DNA from: Streptomyces sp. NBC_01216
Lineage (GTDB): Bacteria > Actinomycetota > Actinomycetes > Streptomycetales > Streptomycetaceae
Direction of reading: 5' to 3'
Assembly (NCBI RefSeq): GCF_035994945.1
Contig: NZ_CP108677.1
Location: forward strand, 6,944,001-7,008,000
Length of the DNA stretch: 64,000 nt
Shown here in pieces: positions 1 to 8,476 of this stretch; within the stretch, counting starts at the first letter, position 1, and the number at the start of each line of letters is the position of its first letter. The notes beneath the pieces were generated by a model that saw only the letters and a list, made by a program, of their open reading frames with translations, had not been told where the DNA came from and ran no database searches. Made by a program: the position numbers and the translations under genes.

Positions 1-1
1 T

Positions 2-586
2 GCGATCCGTGCCATGGCCCGCGACGGCGTCTCCCGGACGACCACCCGGTCCATCGCCGCCGAGGCGGGCGTGTCGCTCAGCGTCTTCCACTACTGCTTC
101 GACTCCAAGCAGGCGCTGCTGGAGTCGGTGATCACAGCGATCACCGACCACTACGTGGGCGTGGTGAAGCGGGCACTGCGGCCCCGCGACACCCTGAGGG
201 AGACCGTCCGGGCCGGCTTCACCGCCTACTGGGACCATGTGCGCGCCCACCCCGATGAGCACATGCTGACCTACGAACTCACCCAGTACGCGCTGCGCAC
301 CCCCGGATGCGAATCCCTGGCCCGCCGCCAGCACGAGCGCTACGGCGAGATCTACCTCGACCTCATCGAACGGCTCAGCGGTGCGGTGGCTTTCGAACCG
401 CGTGTTCCCGGCCCGGTACTGGCCCGCTATCTCGCCGCGGTCACCGACGGGCTCACGCTGGACTTCCTGGTGGTGGGCGAGGACGAGACCGCCTTCGCGA
501 CGATGCTGGACATGATCAGCGACCAGGTCGCCGCGCTGACGCAGGGACCCGACCCCGGCGGGAGGGGGCCGGCCGTGCGGCCGTGA
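2..586 (+). CDS. TetR-family transcriptional regulator, 5' end outside window
   Basis: Cytoplasmic DNA-binding repressor of the TetR fold. The reading frame is open from base 2 (AIRAMARDGVSRTTTR), so the true start lies before the window; the first internal ATG is at 14. The N-terminal helix-turn-helix is visible as TTTRSIAAEAGVSLSVFHYCF, with the typical 'FxSKxALL' that follows the recognition helix. The remaining 150 or so residues are a helical ligand-binding domain whose ligand cannot be read from the sequence. It stops with TGA at 584-586. The target gene is probably upstream of the window. Family assignment is firm; function is unknown. Confidence 0.85.
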   Translation, partial: AIRAMARDGVSRTTTRSIAAEAGVSLSVFHYCFDSKQALLESVITAITDHYVGVVKRALRPRDTLRETVRAGFTAYWDHVRAHPDEHMLTYELTQYALRTPGCESLARRQHERYGEIYLDLIERLSGAVAFEPRVPGPVLARYLAAVTDGLTLDFLVVGEDETAFATMLDMISDQVAALTQGPDPGGRGPAVRP

Positions 587-733
587 CCGGCGGCCACCCG
601 GACGGGCCCGCACCATGAGCCTCGAACGCGCCTCGTATGCGCACGCCCCGTACATGACCTACGGCGTGCCCGCGCGCGGGCGCCGTGCCGCCCGTCCGTG
701 CACCTGTCCGCCCCCGGGCCTGGGCGGCGCCGC

Positions 734-994
734 TCAGCGTGACCGCAGGGCGCGCCGGTGGGCGATGAGGAGTCCGAACAGGATGCCCACCAGGAGAGTG
801 ACCGTGAGGACCGCCCAGAGTGGCAGCGTCACCGTGGGAACCCAGAGTTTGATGGTCACGGAACCCGTATTGGCCGCGATGAACCAGATGGCGAGCGCGA
901 CGAGGACCACGAATCCGATGGTGCGCAACCGCATGTCGCGGCCCTTGACGGTCAGGGTCGGCGGGGAGTGCGGCGCGGATGCCTTCTGTGCCAT
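734..994 (-). CDS. Small membrane protein with LapA/DUF1049-like domain
   Basis: An 86-residue protein with two hydrophobic segments, one in IGFVVLVALAIWFIAANTG and one in LWAVLTVTLLVGILFGLLIA, followed by a short basic tail (HRRALRSR). Two closely spaced membrane segments separated by 'GSVTIKLWVPTVTLP' and ending in an arginine-rich cytoplasmic tail is the layout of the LapA (DUF1049) family. The role of this family in actinomycetes is not established. An ATG three codons upstream (1003) is an alternative start; neither has a convincing ribosome binding site. It is transcribed away from the GH3 gene terminator at 1129-1188. Confidence 0.7.
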   Translation of the reverse strand: MAQKASAPHSPPTLTVKGRDMRLRTIGFVVLVALAIWFIAANTGSVTIKLWVPTVTLPLWAVLTVTLLVGILFGLLIAHRRALRSR

Positions 995-1128
995 AAGGCT
1001 CATTATCGGACTAATCTGCGTTTTCTTCGAACGCGTGGCGTGAACGCGACGGAGAGCCGTGGACCGGCCCCGTCCTCAGGCCCCACCGACCGCCCCGGAC
1101 CCCACCTCCTGGCGTGCGGACCCACGAA

Positions 1129-1188
1129 GGCGGCTCCCGCCCCCCCCTGGCGCCGTCGATGGGCGACGGACAGGGGACGGGAGCCGCC
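1129..1188. terminator. Long GC-rich bidirectional hairpin
   Basis: GGCGGCTCCCG at 1129-1139 pairs perfectly with CGGGAGCCGCC at 1178-1188. Inside it CCCCTG pairs with CAGGGG and CCGTCG with CGACGG around an ATGGG loop, so nearly the whole 60 bases fold into one rod. It lies just past the GH3 stop codon (1218, minus strand), where a terminator is expected. There is no U-tract, as is usual for Streptomyces. Confidence 0.75.
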
Positions 1189-1217
1189 CGGACGCAGTGG
1201 TCACGCCCCCGGAGGGC

Positions 1218-4200
1218 TCAGCCGGCCGCCCGGTACGCCGCGGTCAGCTGCGCGACGGCGCCCTTCGGGTTCCCGGACAGCAGGAGATGGTCGGCCTCGG
1301 CGAAGGGCTTCGCCACCTCCTCGGTGATGTTCCCGCCGATCTTCTGCTGCACGATGATCCGCGCCCTGTCGACCAGCCGCGCTGCCTCGGGTGACGATCC
1401 GCGACCGGCGGCCTGGAGCACCCTGGCCGCGAGCCCGACCGCCTTGAGGACGTGCTCCCCGCCGACGGCCGGCGGAGGCGGGCTCAGCGTGGTCAGACCC
1501 CAGCCGTAGGGGAACTGCGGATCGTAGGAGGCGTCACCGACGTTGATCGGCAGCTGCGCCTCGGACTTGGGCCAGGTGACCGGGAGCCGGCCGGTGAACG
1601 GGCGCTTCCCGTAGAGGACGTCGGCGACACCGTCGCCCTCGGTGCCCGGCAGCCACGAGGCGACGAGCGCGTCGAGGGAGCCGAGCCGGTCTCCGATCAG
1701 CTGCGGCCGGCCGGAGACGACCAGGACGGCGCACGGCATCGCCGCGCAGACCTTGTCGACGGCCGCCTTGTCGGCGGCGGTCAGTTCGAGGTCGTTGCCG
1801 TTGCCGACGTCCCCGAAACCCTCGGCGTAGGGCGTCTCGCCGACGACGACCACGCCCACGTCGTATCCGTCGGTGGTGGCGGAGGCGTCCGCGGAGTAGG
1901 CGACGTCCGCGGACGGCGCGGCCTTGCGCATCCCCTCCAGGATCGTGGTGCCGGTGGTGGTCCTGCCCGAACCGCCCTGCCAGCTGATGGTCCATCCGCC
2001 GGCCTGGCGGCCGAGGTCGTCGGCGTTGGAACCGGCCACGTACACCTTCTGCGACGCCTTCAACGGGAGGACGCCGCCCTCGTTCTTGAGCAGCACCTGG
2101 GATCTGGCGGCCGCTTCCCGCGCGACCGCGCGGTGCTCGGCGGAGCCGACCGAGGCCAGGTGGGTGGTGTCGGCATAGGGACGCTCGAACAGACCCAGCC
2201 GGAACTTCTGCGTCAGGATCCGGGACACCGCGTCGTCGACGCGCGATACGGGAACGCGTCCGGCCGCCATCTCGTCCCCGAGGGTCCTGGTGAAGCCCTG
2301 GTAGTCGGTCGGCACCATGATCATGTCCAGGCCGGCGTTGACCGAGGTACGGACGTCGCTCGGGTAGTCACCGGGAATCTGGTCGATGGCCTGCCAGTCG
2401 CTGATGACGAAGCCCTCGAAACCCATCCGGTCCTTCAGCACACCGTTGATCATCTCGGCGTCGGCGTGCATCTTCACCGGGCCCCGGCCGTCGCCCAGGA
2501 TGTCCAGTGAGGAGTACGAAGGCATGACCGTGCCCGTCCCGCGCTTCACGGCCTCGGCGAACGGCGCCAGGTGCACCGCTTCCAGTTCCTCCCGGGTGAC
2601 CCGGGTGACGCCCTGGTCGATCGTGTACGAGCCGGTCGTCGAGGAGCCGAAGGCGGTGCCGCCATCGCCGACGAAGTGCTTCGCGGTCGTGAGTACCTTG
2701 TCGTTGCGCGCCAGGTCCTTGCCGTCGCGGGCCCCCTGCATGCCGTTGATGACCGTCTCCATCGCGGTCACCAGGGCGGGGTCCTCGCCGAACGCCTCGT
2801 AGGAGCGGCCCCAGCGCTCGTCGCGCGTGACGCACAGGCAGGGGGCGAAGTCCCACGGGATGCCGGTCGCCCGCACCTCCTTCGCGGTGACGGCGCCGGT
2901 CCGCTGAGCGAGCTTCGGGTCACGCCCGGCGCCGATGCCGATGTTGTGCGGCATGATCGTCGACCCGATCACGTTGTTGTGACCGTGCACGGCGTCCACG
3001 CCGTAGATCAACGGGATCTGGAAGCGTGTCGCCCGCGTGCGCAGCTGGTAGGCGTCGATCATCTTCGCCCATGCCTCGGGTGTGTTCGGGCTGGGCACCG
3101 ACCCGCCTCCGGAGAGCAGCGAACCGAGGCCGTACGCGGCGATGTCGCCCTGGGAGCGCAGCGCGTTCCGCTCGGCCTGGGTCATCTGCCCGGCCTTCTC
3201 CTCGGGGGACATCCGCCCGAGGAGGTCGGCGACGCGCTTCCGTACCGGCAGCCGTTCGTCAAGGTACGGCAGACCATGGGCGTTCACCACGACCACCGGG
3301 TTCTCGGGCGGTGCCTTCGCGCCGGCGACGGTCAGGGCGAGCGGGATGGTCTCGGCGGGCTCGGCGGAGCCGTCCTTCAGGGTGGGCACGGCGATCGAGC
3401 GGGTCTCGCCCGAGGGGCTGCCGGCCGGGAAGGTGACGCTGCCCGAGACCGGCGTGTAGTCCCGGCCGGACTGGGCACTGCCGCCCCCCGTCGCGTAGGT
3501 GACGGTGACAGGCTCGGCGATCGGGCCGGAGCCGGTGGTGGCGACGGAGACCTCCACCTCCGCGGTGCCGCCCTCGGACACGGGATACACGGCGGCGGCG
3601 GTGACGACCTTGGTGGTCAGGGCCGGTTCGGCCGCGCCGTACAGTTCCACGCCGTCGAGCGCGAAGGAGCCGGGCGCGCCGGGCGGCAGGGTAAGGGCGT
3701 ACCCCCACATCTCGTCGAGGCCGAGGACCTGGTCGATGCCACCGACGGGCTGGTAGTCGGTCCGGTACTCGAAGTCGGCGAACGGGATCTCGACGAGGTG
3801 CCAGCCCTCCCAGTCGTCGGTGAACGAGGTCGTCCACAGCTCGGACGCCTCTCCGTTCGCGCCGCCGTCCTTGAGCTCGAAGTGGATGCGCTTGCCCGAA
3901 CCAGGTGGCAGCGGAGCGGTGTTCCGGCCGAACCACCAGAAGCGGATGCCCTTGGAGGCCGTCCAGTTCCTGGGCGGTGCGTCGAACGCGAAGTCGTGGC
4001 TGAAGCCGCCCCAGCCGCTGATGTCGTACGTGCCTTCCAGGACTCGGCCACCCTCGGGGGCGTCGGGCCGCTCGACGATCCGCAGCTGTGGCGGATCGTC
4101 GGCGTCGCTGCCCCAGGTGAAGATGCCCTCCGCGGGCGGACTCGCGAAGGGGACCTCGCCCTCGAAACGGTCGACGGCCACCGGCGCGGGTTCCTCGGCG

Positions 4201-4310
4201 GCGGAACTCGGCAGGGCGCCGGCGAGCAGTCCGGCGAGGACGGCGGTGGCGGTGACGACGGCCGTTCTCGTCCTCTTCCGCAAGCGGCTCCTGCGGCGAT
4301 CTCGTGGCAT
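1218..4310 (-). CDS. Secreted glycoside hydrolase family 3 protein with N-terminal carbohydrate-binding and Calx-beta-like regions
   Basis: A 1030-residue exported exo-glycosidase, probably a beta-glucosidase or exo-beta-glucanase. It begins with a basic stretch and a signal peptide (TAVVTATAVLAGLLAGALPS, cleavage near ALPSSAAEE). Residues of about 45-225 form a beta-rich carbohydrate-binding-like domain. Residues 235-330 resemble a Calx-beta module (VSEGGTAEVEVSVATTG, SGRDYTPVSGSVTF). The GH3 catalytic domain follows (YGVDAVHGHNNV, KHFVGDGGT), with the nucleophile Asp at about residue 638 in GFVISDW. The C-terminal GH3 domain has LLKNEGGVLPLK and GRLPVTWPKS. The last 80 residues are a helical extension of unknown role. 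The start has a good ribosome site (AAGGAG, 5 bases before the ATG). It lies downstream of lacI in the same direction, but the hairpin at 4392-4418 separates them. With GH16 at 6363 it suggests beta-1,3-glucan use; the exact substrate is inferred. Confidence 0.93.
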   Translation of the reverse strand: MPRDRRRSRLRKRTRTAVVTATAVLAGLLAGALPSSAAEEPAPVAVDRFEGEVPFASPPAEGIFTWGSDADDPPQLRIVERPDAPEGGRVLEGTYDISGWGGFSHDFAFDAPPRNWTASKGIRFWWFGRNTAPLPPGSGKRIHFELKDGGANGEASELWTTSFTDDWEGWHLVEIPFADFEYRTDYQPVGGIDQVLGLDEMWGYALTLPPGAPGSFALDGVELYGAAEPALTTKVVTAAAVYPVSEGGTAEVEVSVATTGSGPIAEPVTVTYATGGGSAQSGRDYTPVSGSVTFPAGSPSGETRSIAVPTLKDGSAEPAETIPLALTVAGAKAPPENPVVVVNAHGLPYLDERLPVRKRVADLLGRMSPEEKAGQMTQAERNALRSQGDIAAYGLGSLLSGGGSVPSPNTPEAWAKMIDAYQLRTRATRFQIPLIYGVDAVHGHNNVIGSTIMPHNIGIGAGRDPKLAQRTGAVTAKEVRATGIPWDFAPCLCVTRDERWGRSYEAFGEDPALVTAMETVINGMQGARDGKDLARNDKVLTTAKHFVGDGGTAFGSSTTGSYTIDQGVTRVTREELEAVHLAPFAEAVKRGTGTVMPSYSSLDILGDGRGPVKMHADAEMINGVLKDRMGFEGFVISDWQAIDQIPGDYPSDVRTSVNAGLDMIMVPTDYQGFTRTLGDEMAAGRVPVSRVDDAVSRILTQKFRLGLFERPYADTTHLASVGSAEHRAVAREAAARSQVLLKNEGGVLPLKASQKVYVAGSNADDLGRQAGGWTISWQGGSGRTTTGTTILEGMRKAAPSADVAYSADASATTDGYDVGVVVVGETPYAEGFGDVGNGNDLELTAADKAAVDKVCAAMPCAVLVVSGRPQLIGDRLGSLDALVASWLPGTEGDGVADVLYGKRPFTGRLPVTWPKSEAQLPINVGDASYDPQFPYGWGLTTLSPPPPAVGGEHVLKAVGLAARVLQAAGRGSSPEAARLVDRARIIVQQKIGGNITEEVAKPFAEADHLLLSGNPKGAVAQLTAAYRAAG

Positions 4311-4329
4311 TACGGCTCCTTCTGCGGGA

Positions 4330-4359
4330 CACGGAGGTGCGGGTCACGGAGGTGCGGGT
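4330..4359. repeat. Two tandem copies of a 15-base unit
   Basis: CACGGAGGTGCGGGT occurs twice in direct contact (4330-4344 and 4345-4359), with a third partial start CACG-CGG after it. The pair lies between the GH3 start and the lacI terminator. It could be a binding site for the GH3 promoter or a simple slippage product; no function is shown. Confidence 0.6.
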
Positions 4360-4391
4360 CACGCGGTCGACGGCCCCGTGTCGCCTGAGGA

Positions 4392-4418
4392 CCTGTCGGG
4401 TGGCCTTCGGCCGACAGG
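4392..4418. terminator. Hairpin after lacI, near copy of the hairpin after GH16
   Basis: CCTGTCGG pairs with CCGACAGG around a GGCC/GGCC core, and CCTGAG (4384-4389) with CTCAGG (4421-4426) extends the stem. It overlaps the lacI stop codon region (4422) on the minus strand. Its 25-base core differs at one position from the reverse complement of the hairpin at 7645-7669. Confidence 0.7.
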
Positions 4419-4421
4419 CTC

Positions 4422-5402
4422 TCAGGCGGTGGGTGCGGAGCGGCGGACGACGAGTTCGGTGGGCAGGACGACCGGTTCGGACGGGATCACCTCGCCGGCC
4501 AGCGCGGCGAGCAGGAGGCCGGCGGCCGTCTCGCCCATGCGGCGCATGGGCTGGCGGACGGTCGTCAGTGGCGGTTCGGTGTGGCGGGCCATGGGGATGT
4601 CGTCGAAACCGACGACGGCGACGTCGTCCGGCACGGTGCGGCCCGCCGCGCGCAGGGCGGCCAGCGCCCCCGCGGCGATCAGGTCGTTGTGCGCGAAGAC
4701 GCAGTCGAAGGCCCGCCCTTCGGCGAGCGCCCGTTCGACTCCGGTCCGGCCCGTGTCCTCGGTGAACTCGCCGGCGACGACGCACTCGGGGCGAAGCACC
4801 TCGCCAAAGCCCTCCAGCCGCTCGCGCACGCAGCCGAACTCCCGGCGTCCCGCGATGACGAGAGGGCGTGAGCGGCCCAGGGCGCGCAGATGCCGTGCGG
4901 CGGACGCACGACCGGCCCGGTTGGTGATGGCGACCGAGGGGAACCCCGGGCGGTGGCCGCGGTCGTCGATCAGGACGACGGGCAGACCGCGCCGGTGCAG
5001 CGCCGAAAGAGTGACGAGGGTGCCCTCCGGTGCGACGACGAGCAGCCCGTCGAAGGCGCGGGCCGAGACCTGGGCGGTGAAACGGCCGATGGAGTCCGCG
5101 CTCCGGTCGCAGGTGAACAGCAGCAGGCCGTAGCCGGCGCGCTCGACCGTGTCGGCGACGCCCTGGAGCACCTCGCCCATCCACGGCCAGGTGAGCGAGG
5201 GGGTGAGCATACCGATGACGCGGCTGCTGCCACGGGCCAGGCCGACCGCGCCCGAGCTGGGCACATAGCCCAGACCGGCGATCACTTCGTGAACCCGGGC
5301 GGCGGTACCGGCCTCGACCTCGGCTCCTGAGTTCAGGACCCGCGAGACGGTGGTCTTGCTGACACCCGCCTGACGTGCGACGTCGGCGATGGTGACACGC
5401 AT
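4422..5402 (-). CDS. LacI-family transcriptional repressor
   Basis: A 326-residue repressor. The N-terminal helix-turn-helix is a textbook LacI head (VTIADVARQAGVSKTTVSRVLN), followed by the hinge helix region (GYVPSSGAVGLARGSS). Residues 60-320 form a periplasmic-binding-protein-like sugar sensor domain (GMLTPSLTWPWMGEVLQGV, VVGFDDIPMARHTEPPLTTV). The start is preceded by GGAGG at a good spacing. It sits between the GH3 and GH16 genes, and a palindrome GGAACCGCTTCC lies 69 bases upstream of its start. A variant of that palindrome lies in the GH16 promoter, so it probably represses itself and GH16 until an oligosaccharide inducer is present. The inducer is inferred to be a glucan breakdown product. 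Confidence 0.93.
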   Translation of the reverse strand: MRVTIADVARQAGVSKTTVSRVLNSGAEVEAGTAARVHEVIAGLGYVPSSGAVGLARGSSRVIGMLTPSLTWPWMGEVLQGVADTVERAGYGLLLFTCDRSADSIGRFTAQVSARAFDGLLVVAPEGTLVTLSALHRRGLPVVLIDDRGHRPGFPSVAITNRAGRASAARHLRALGRSRPLVIAGRREFGCVRERLEGFGEVLRPECVVAGEFTEDTGRTGVERALAEGRAFDCVFAHNDLIAAGALAALRAAGRTVPDDVAVVGFDDIPMARHTEPPLTTVRQPMRRMGETAAGLLLAALAGEVIPSEPVVLPTELVVRRSAPTA

Positions 5403-5855
5403 CGAGGGGCCTCCGCGTCGGTGACGGACAGCGGCCCGGGTGCCGGACGCCGTCGGCTGACATCGCTGTCGGAACCGCTTCCGGTGCGGTGCGGCCTGGT
5501 GCGGCGAGTCAACAGGCAGGCCCTCGTGTCGTCAAGAGTTCACGCTGACAACGGGCTCTTCGCAAGTTTACGAGCCGCGAGGGGAGTTGTGCGTTCAAGC
5601 CCTGAACGGACGACGTCTGTACGGGTGTCCCGGGGCGCGCTGTGTTCACGGGGGACCATCGTCCGGGGCCCGGCGGCCTCGCGGGGGACACGTCCGGCTC
5701 CCGGGAGCCGTGGACCATAGCCGTCTCGCGTCGTCCGACAAGATCGGGCCAATGGGTGTAGGTGCGGGACCAGACGGGGAAGACTGGGGCAGGCGCTCAC
5801 AGAGCGCGCCGCAGCGGCCGTCCGGGCCGCTGCTGAATTGACCAGAGGGACAGGC
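5403..5855. other. Intergenic region between lacI and the cold-shock gene
   Basis: About 450 bases without a credible gene. It carries the lacI promoter region with the palindrome at 5471-5482 and the leader of the cold-shock gene on the other strand. No transposon, tRNA or other structure was recognised in it. Confidence 0.6.
5471..5482. promoter_or_regulatory. LacI-type operator upstream of lacI
   Basis: GGAACCGCTTCC is a near-perfect palindrome with the central CG step typical of LacI-family operators (GGAA-N-CG-N-TTCC). The flanking C and G extend the symmetry. The same half-sites, GAANCGNTTC in either orientation, recur at 6240-6251 before the GH16 gene. Autoregulation is inferred. Confidence 0.65.
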
Positions 5856-6059
5856 ATGGCCAGCGGCACCGTGAAGTGGTTCAACTCCGAGAAGGGCTTC
5901 GGCTTCATCGCCCAGGACGGAGGCGGACCGGACGTCTTCGCTCACTACTCCAACATCTCCGGCAACGGCTACCGTGAACTGACGGAGGGCGAGACCGTGA
6001 CGTTCGACATCACGCAGGGCCAGAAGGGCCCGCAGGCGGAGAACATCATTCGCGGCTGA
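5856..6059 (+). CDS. CspA-family cold-shock protein
   Basis: A 67-residue single-stranded nucleic acid chaperone. It has the full cold-shock domain: [15 protein letters not shown] (RNP-1 KGFGFI), DVFAHYSNI (RNP-2) and the closing [10 protein letters not shown]. The ATG at 5856 is preferred to the in-frame TTG at 5838 because GAGGGA lies 6 bases before it and the family begins with MASGTVKW. It is followed by a strong terminator at 6084. Compare the divergent cold-shock-like protein of the island at 25058, which lacks RNP-2. Confidence 0.96.
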   Translation: MASGTVKWFNSEKGFGFIAQDGGGPDVFAHYSNISGNGYRELTEGETVTFDITQGQKGPQAENIIRG

Positions 6060-6083
6060 TCGCTCGGCCCCGCTTCTCGTCTT

Positions 6084-6116
6084 CGACGGCGCCCGTACCC
6101 CGTACGGGCGCCGTCG
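6084..6116 (+). terminator. Terminator after the cold-shock gene
   Basis: A 15-base-pair perfect stem (CGACGGCGCCCGTAC with GTACGGGCGCCGTCG) around a CCC loop, 25 bases past the stop codon. No other signal in this gap is as strong. Confidence 0.85.
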
Positions 6117-6196
6117 TCGTGTCCGCGGCGCCGGGCCGAGTCGGCGACGCGGGGCCGCGGTCGGCGGGCGGTACGCGGCGGAGGTTCTCCCGGCTC

Positions 6197-6225
6197 TTGA
6201 CGGTCACTTAACTTACTTCTTAAAT
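6197..6225 (+). promoter_or_regulatory. Sigma-70-type promoter of the GH16 gene
   Basis: TTGACG (6197-6202) and TTAAAT (6220-6225) are separated by exactly 17 bases in a short AT-richer stretch, which stands out in this GC-rich DNA. The expected start of transcription is near 6232, just ahead of the operator-like palindrome at 6240-6251. Confidence 0.65.
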
Positions 6226-6239
6226 CATGGGGGCGATAA

Positions 6240-6251
6240 AGAAGCGGTTCT
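6240..6251. promoter_or_regulatory. LacI-type operator in the GH16 promoter
   Basis: AGAAGCGGTTCT matches the reverse complement of the lacI-proximal site (GGAAGCGGTTCC) at 10 of 12 positions. The two differences are symmetrical, so the palindrome is kept. Its place just after the predicted transcription start is where a repressor would block elongation or open-complex formation. Confidence 0.65.
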
Positions 6252-6362
6252 CTTCCGGAGAGGATGTCATGTCATGAGCATGGCATTCGACTCTCCGTGG
6301 GCCCGGCGTCCCCGGCCCCGGCGGTTCCGCGCGTCCCCCCACATCCGACGGAAGTGAGAGCC

Positions 6363-7640
6363 ATGCACTCCTCCCGCTCCCCGCGCCGCTCCCTGCGGTC
6401 GGCGCTGTCCGCCCTCGCCGGCGCCGCCCTGCTGCTCGGCCTCGCGGCAACCGCCCCCGGGCCCGGCGCCGCGGGCCACGACGCGCCACCGGTACCGGCG
6501 GCCCGGGCCGCCGCCGTCACCTTCTCCGACGACTTCGACGGGCCCGCGGGCGCCGCCGTCGACGGCAGCCGATGGCGGCTCGAGACGGGCGACAACGTCA
6601 ACAACCACGAACGGCAGTACTACACGTCCGGCACGACCAACGCCGTCCTCGACGGCCAGGGACATCTCGTCATCACCGCGCGCCGGGAGAACCCCGCCGA
6701 CTACGCCTGCTGGTACGGCCGGTGCGAGTACACCTCGGCCCGCCTGAACACCGCCGGACGCTTCACCGCCCAGTACGGTCGGGTCGAGGCGCGGATGAAG
6801 GTCCCCCGCGGGCAGGGCATGTGGCCGGCGTTCTGGATGCTCGGCAACGACCTCGGCCAGGTCGGATGGCCCGACTCCGGTGAGATCGACATCATGGAGA
6901 ACGTCGGCTTCGAGCCCTCCACCGTCCACGGCACCCTGCACGGCCCCGGCTATTCCGGCGCGGGCGGCATCGGCGCGGGCTTCACACTGCCGGGTGGCCA
7001 GACGTTCGCCGACGCCTTCCACACCTTCGCCGTCGACTGGGCGCCCGGCCGGATCACCTGGTCGGTCGACGGCACCGTCTACCAGACCCGTACCCCCGCC
7101 GACCTCGGCGGCCGGACCTGGGTCTTCGACAAGCCGTTCTTCCTGATCCTCAACCTGGCCGTCGGCGGCTACTGGCCCGGCGACCCGGACGGTTCCACCC
7201 CCTTCCCGGGCCGACTCGTCGTGGACCACGTCCGTGTCACCACCGGGGACGGCCCGGCCACCGGAAGCCGGATCACCGGGCTCGGCGGCAAGTGCGTCGA
7301 CGTCGCCGCCGCGAACACGGCCGACGGCACCCCGGTGCAGCTCTACGACTGCAACGGCACGGCGGCACAGAGGTGGACGATCGGACCGGACGGCACGATC
7401 CGCGCGCTGGGCAAGTGCCTCGACGCCGCGTCCGGCGGAACGGCGGACGGAACCCTCGTCCAGCTGTGGGCATGCAACGGCACGGCGGCGCAGCGATGGG
7501 TCGTCGCCGCGGCCCGTGACATCGTCAACCCACAGGCGGCCAAGTGCCTGGACGCCACCGGCAACAGCTCCGCCAACGGCACCCGGCTCCAGCTCTGGAC
7601 CTGCTCCGGCGGAGCCAACCAGAAGTGGACGGTCGGCTGA
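6363..7640 (+). CDS. Secreted GH16 endo-beta-1,3-glucanase-like enzyme with C-terminal ricin-type lectin (CBM13-like) domain
   Basis: A 425-residue exported endoglucanase. The start at 6363 has GGAAG upstream and leads directly into a signal peptide (SALSALAGAALLLGLAATAPG). The GH16 domain covers about residues 50-290. The catalytic signature E-x-D-x-x-E is at GEIDIMENVG (Glu174, Asp176, Glu179), with the supporting MWPAFWML and FAVDWAPGRITWSVDG blocks. Residues 300-425 form a ricin B-type beta-trefoil with three repeats ending in QLYDCNGTAAQRW, QLWACNGTAAQRW and QLWTCSGGANQKW, which binds carbohydrate. Laminarinase-type GH16 enzymes carry this motif, so beta-1,3-glucan is the likely substrate. 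A promoter and LacI-type operator lie upstream and a terminator follows at once. Confidence 0.94.
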   Translation: MHSSRSPRRSLRSALSALAGAALLLGLAATAPGPGAAGHDAPPVPAARAAAVTFSDDFDGPAGAAVDGSRWRLETGDNVNNHERQYYTSGTTNAVLDGQGHLVITARRENPADYACWYGRCEYTSARLNTAGRFTAQYGRVEARMKVPRGQGMWPAFWMLGNDLGQVGWPDSGEIDIMENVGFEPSTVHGTLHGPGYSGAGGIGAGFTLPGGQTFADAFHTFAVDWAPGRITWSVDGTVYQTRTPADLGGRTWVFDKPFFLILNLAVGGYWPGDPDGSTPFPGRLVVDHVRVTTGDGPATGSRITGLGGKCVDVAAANTADGTPVQLYDCNGTAAQRWTIGPDGTIRALGKCLDAASGGTADGTLVQLWACNGTAAQRWVVAAARDIVNPQAAKCLDATGNSSANGTRLQLWTCSGGANQKWTVG

Positions 7641-7644
7641 GAAT

Positions 7645-7669
7645 CTGTCGGCCGAAGGCCATCCGACAG
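7645..7669 (+). terminator. Terminator hairpin after the GH16 gene
   Basis: CTGTCGG pairs with CCGACAG, five bases past the stop codon. The 25-base element is, apart from one base, the reverse complement of the hairpin behind lacI at 4393-4417. Confidence 0.7.
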
Positions 7670-7807
7670 GCACTGAGGAGCGACCACCCCGGCGGCGCAG
7701 ACCGCGACGTCCCGTGCCGTCGGGGCTGACACGGAACCTCGTACCGGCCGCAGGGCCCGCCCTTCGGCCGGTACCGGCGGGACGGACCTGAGACCTGCCG
7801 CCGGTTC

Positions 7808-8476
7808 TCAGGCGGGGCGCTCGGCCATGACGACCACTCCCGGCCCGCTCACCTCGTCCGCGGGGAGCCGGAGTTCGGCGACCGGGCGCAGGCCCGCCCG
7901 CTCGATCAGGTCCACGAGCTCATCCGGCCGCCACTTGTGGGTGGTCCAGCGCACGGACACGCCTCCGTACGCCTCCGTGCGCAGCACGTCCTCGTCGCCG
8001 ACGTGCGTGGCGGTGATGAAGTGGCCGCCCGGCTTCAGGGCGCGGGCGAACAGGGCGAGGACCCGGGGGAGGACGTCCCGGGGGAGGTTGAACAGCGACC
8101 ACCATCCGAGCACGCCGCCGAGGGACGCCTCCCCGAGATCGAGGTCGGTGGCGGAGGCGACACCGAAGCGGCACTGCGGATGAAGACGGCGCGCGTTCTC
8201 GATCATGCGGGGGGAGAGGTCGACCCCGGACACGTCGAGCCCGCGCTCGGCGAGGTAGGCGGTGACCGTGCCGGGGCCGCAACCGACATCGAGGACGGGC
8301 CCGAGCCCGCTCACGGTGTCGGCGAAGACGTCGATCGACGCCTTGAGCCAGGGATGCGCACGGATGTCGCCGATACCGGTCGTGGTCACCATGTGGGTGT
8401 AGTTGTCGGCCACCCGGTCGTACGAGGAACGGACCTCGTCGAGATCGGCTGGGCGGTCGATTCGGTCGGCGGGCAT
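7808..8476 (-). CDS. Class I SAM-dependent methyltransferase
   Basis: A 222-residue soluble methyltransferase of unknown substrate. The SAM-binding glycine loop is VLDVGCGPGTVTAYLAERG (motif I), followed by the acidic motif DVSGVDLSP and the post-motif LGWWSLFNLPRDVLP. The C-terminal half resembles small-molecule methyltransferases such as the UbiE/COQ5 type (ALKPGGHFITATHV). The ATG at 8476 is chosen because the upstream in-frame extension is low-complexity arginine-rich translation without family likeness. It is convergent with the GH16 gene and divergent from the ATPase gene at 8713. Confidence 0.85.
   Translation of the reverse strand: MPADRIDRPADLDEVRSSYDRVADNYTHMVTTTGIGDIRAHPWLKASIDVFADTVSGLGPVLDVGCGPGTVTAYLAERGLDVSGVDLSPRMIENARRLHPQCRFGVASATDLDLGEASLGGVLGWWSLFNLPRDVLPRVLALFARALKPGGHFITATHVGDEDVLRTEAYGGVSVRWTTHKWRPDELVDLIERAGLRPVAELRLPADEVSGPGVVVMAERPA

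Noticed and set aside
3259..5463. Long open frames opposite or inside GH3, lacI, uvrA, mutB and others, some over 500 codons
   Set aside because: They are rich in Arg, Pro, Gly and Ala and have no recognisable domains. Such frames are expected in other frames of GC-biased genes.
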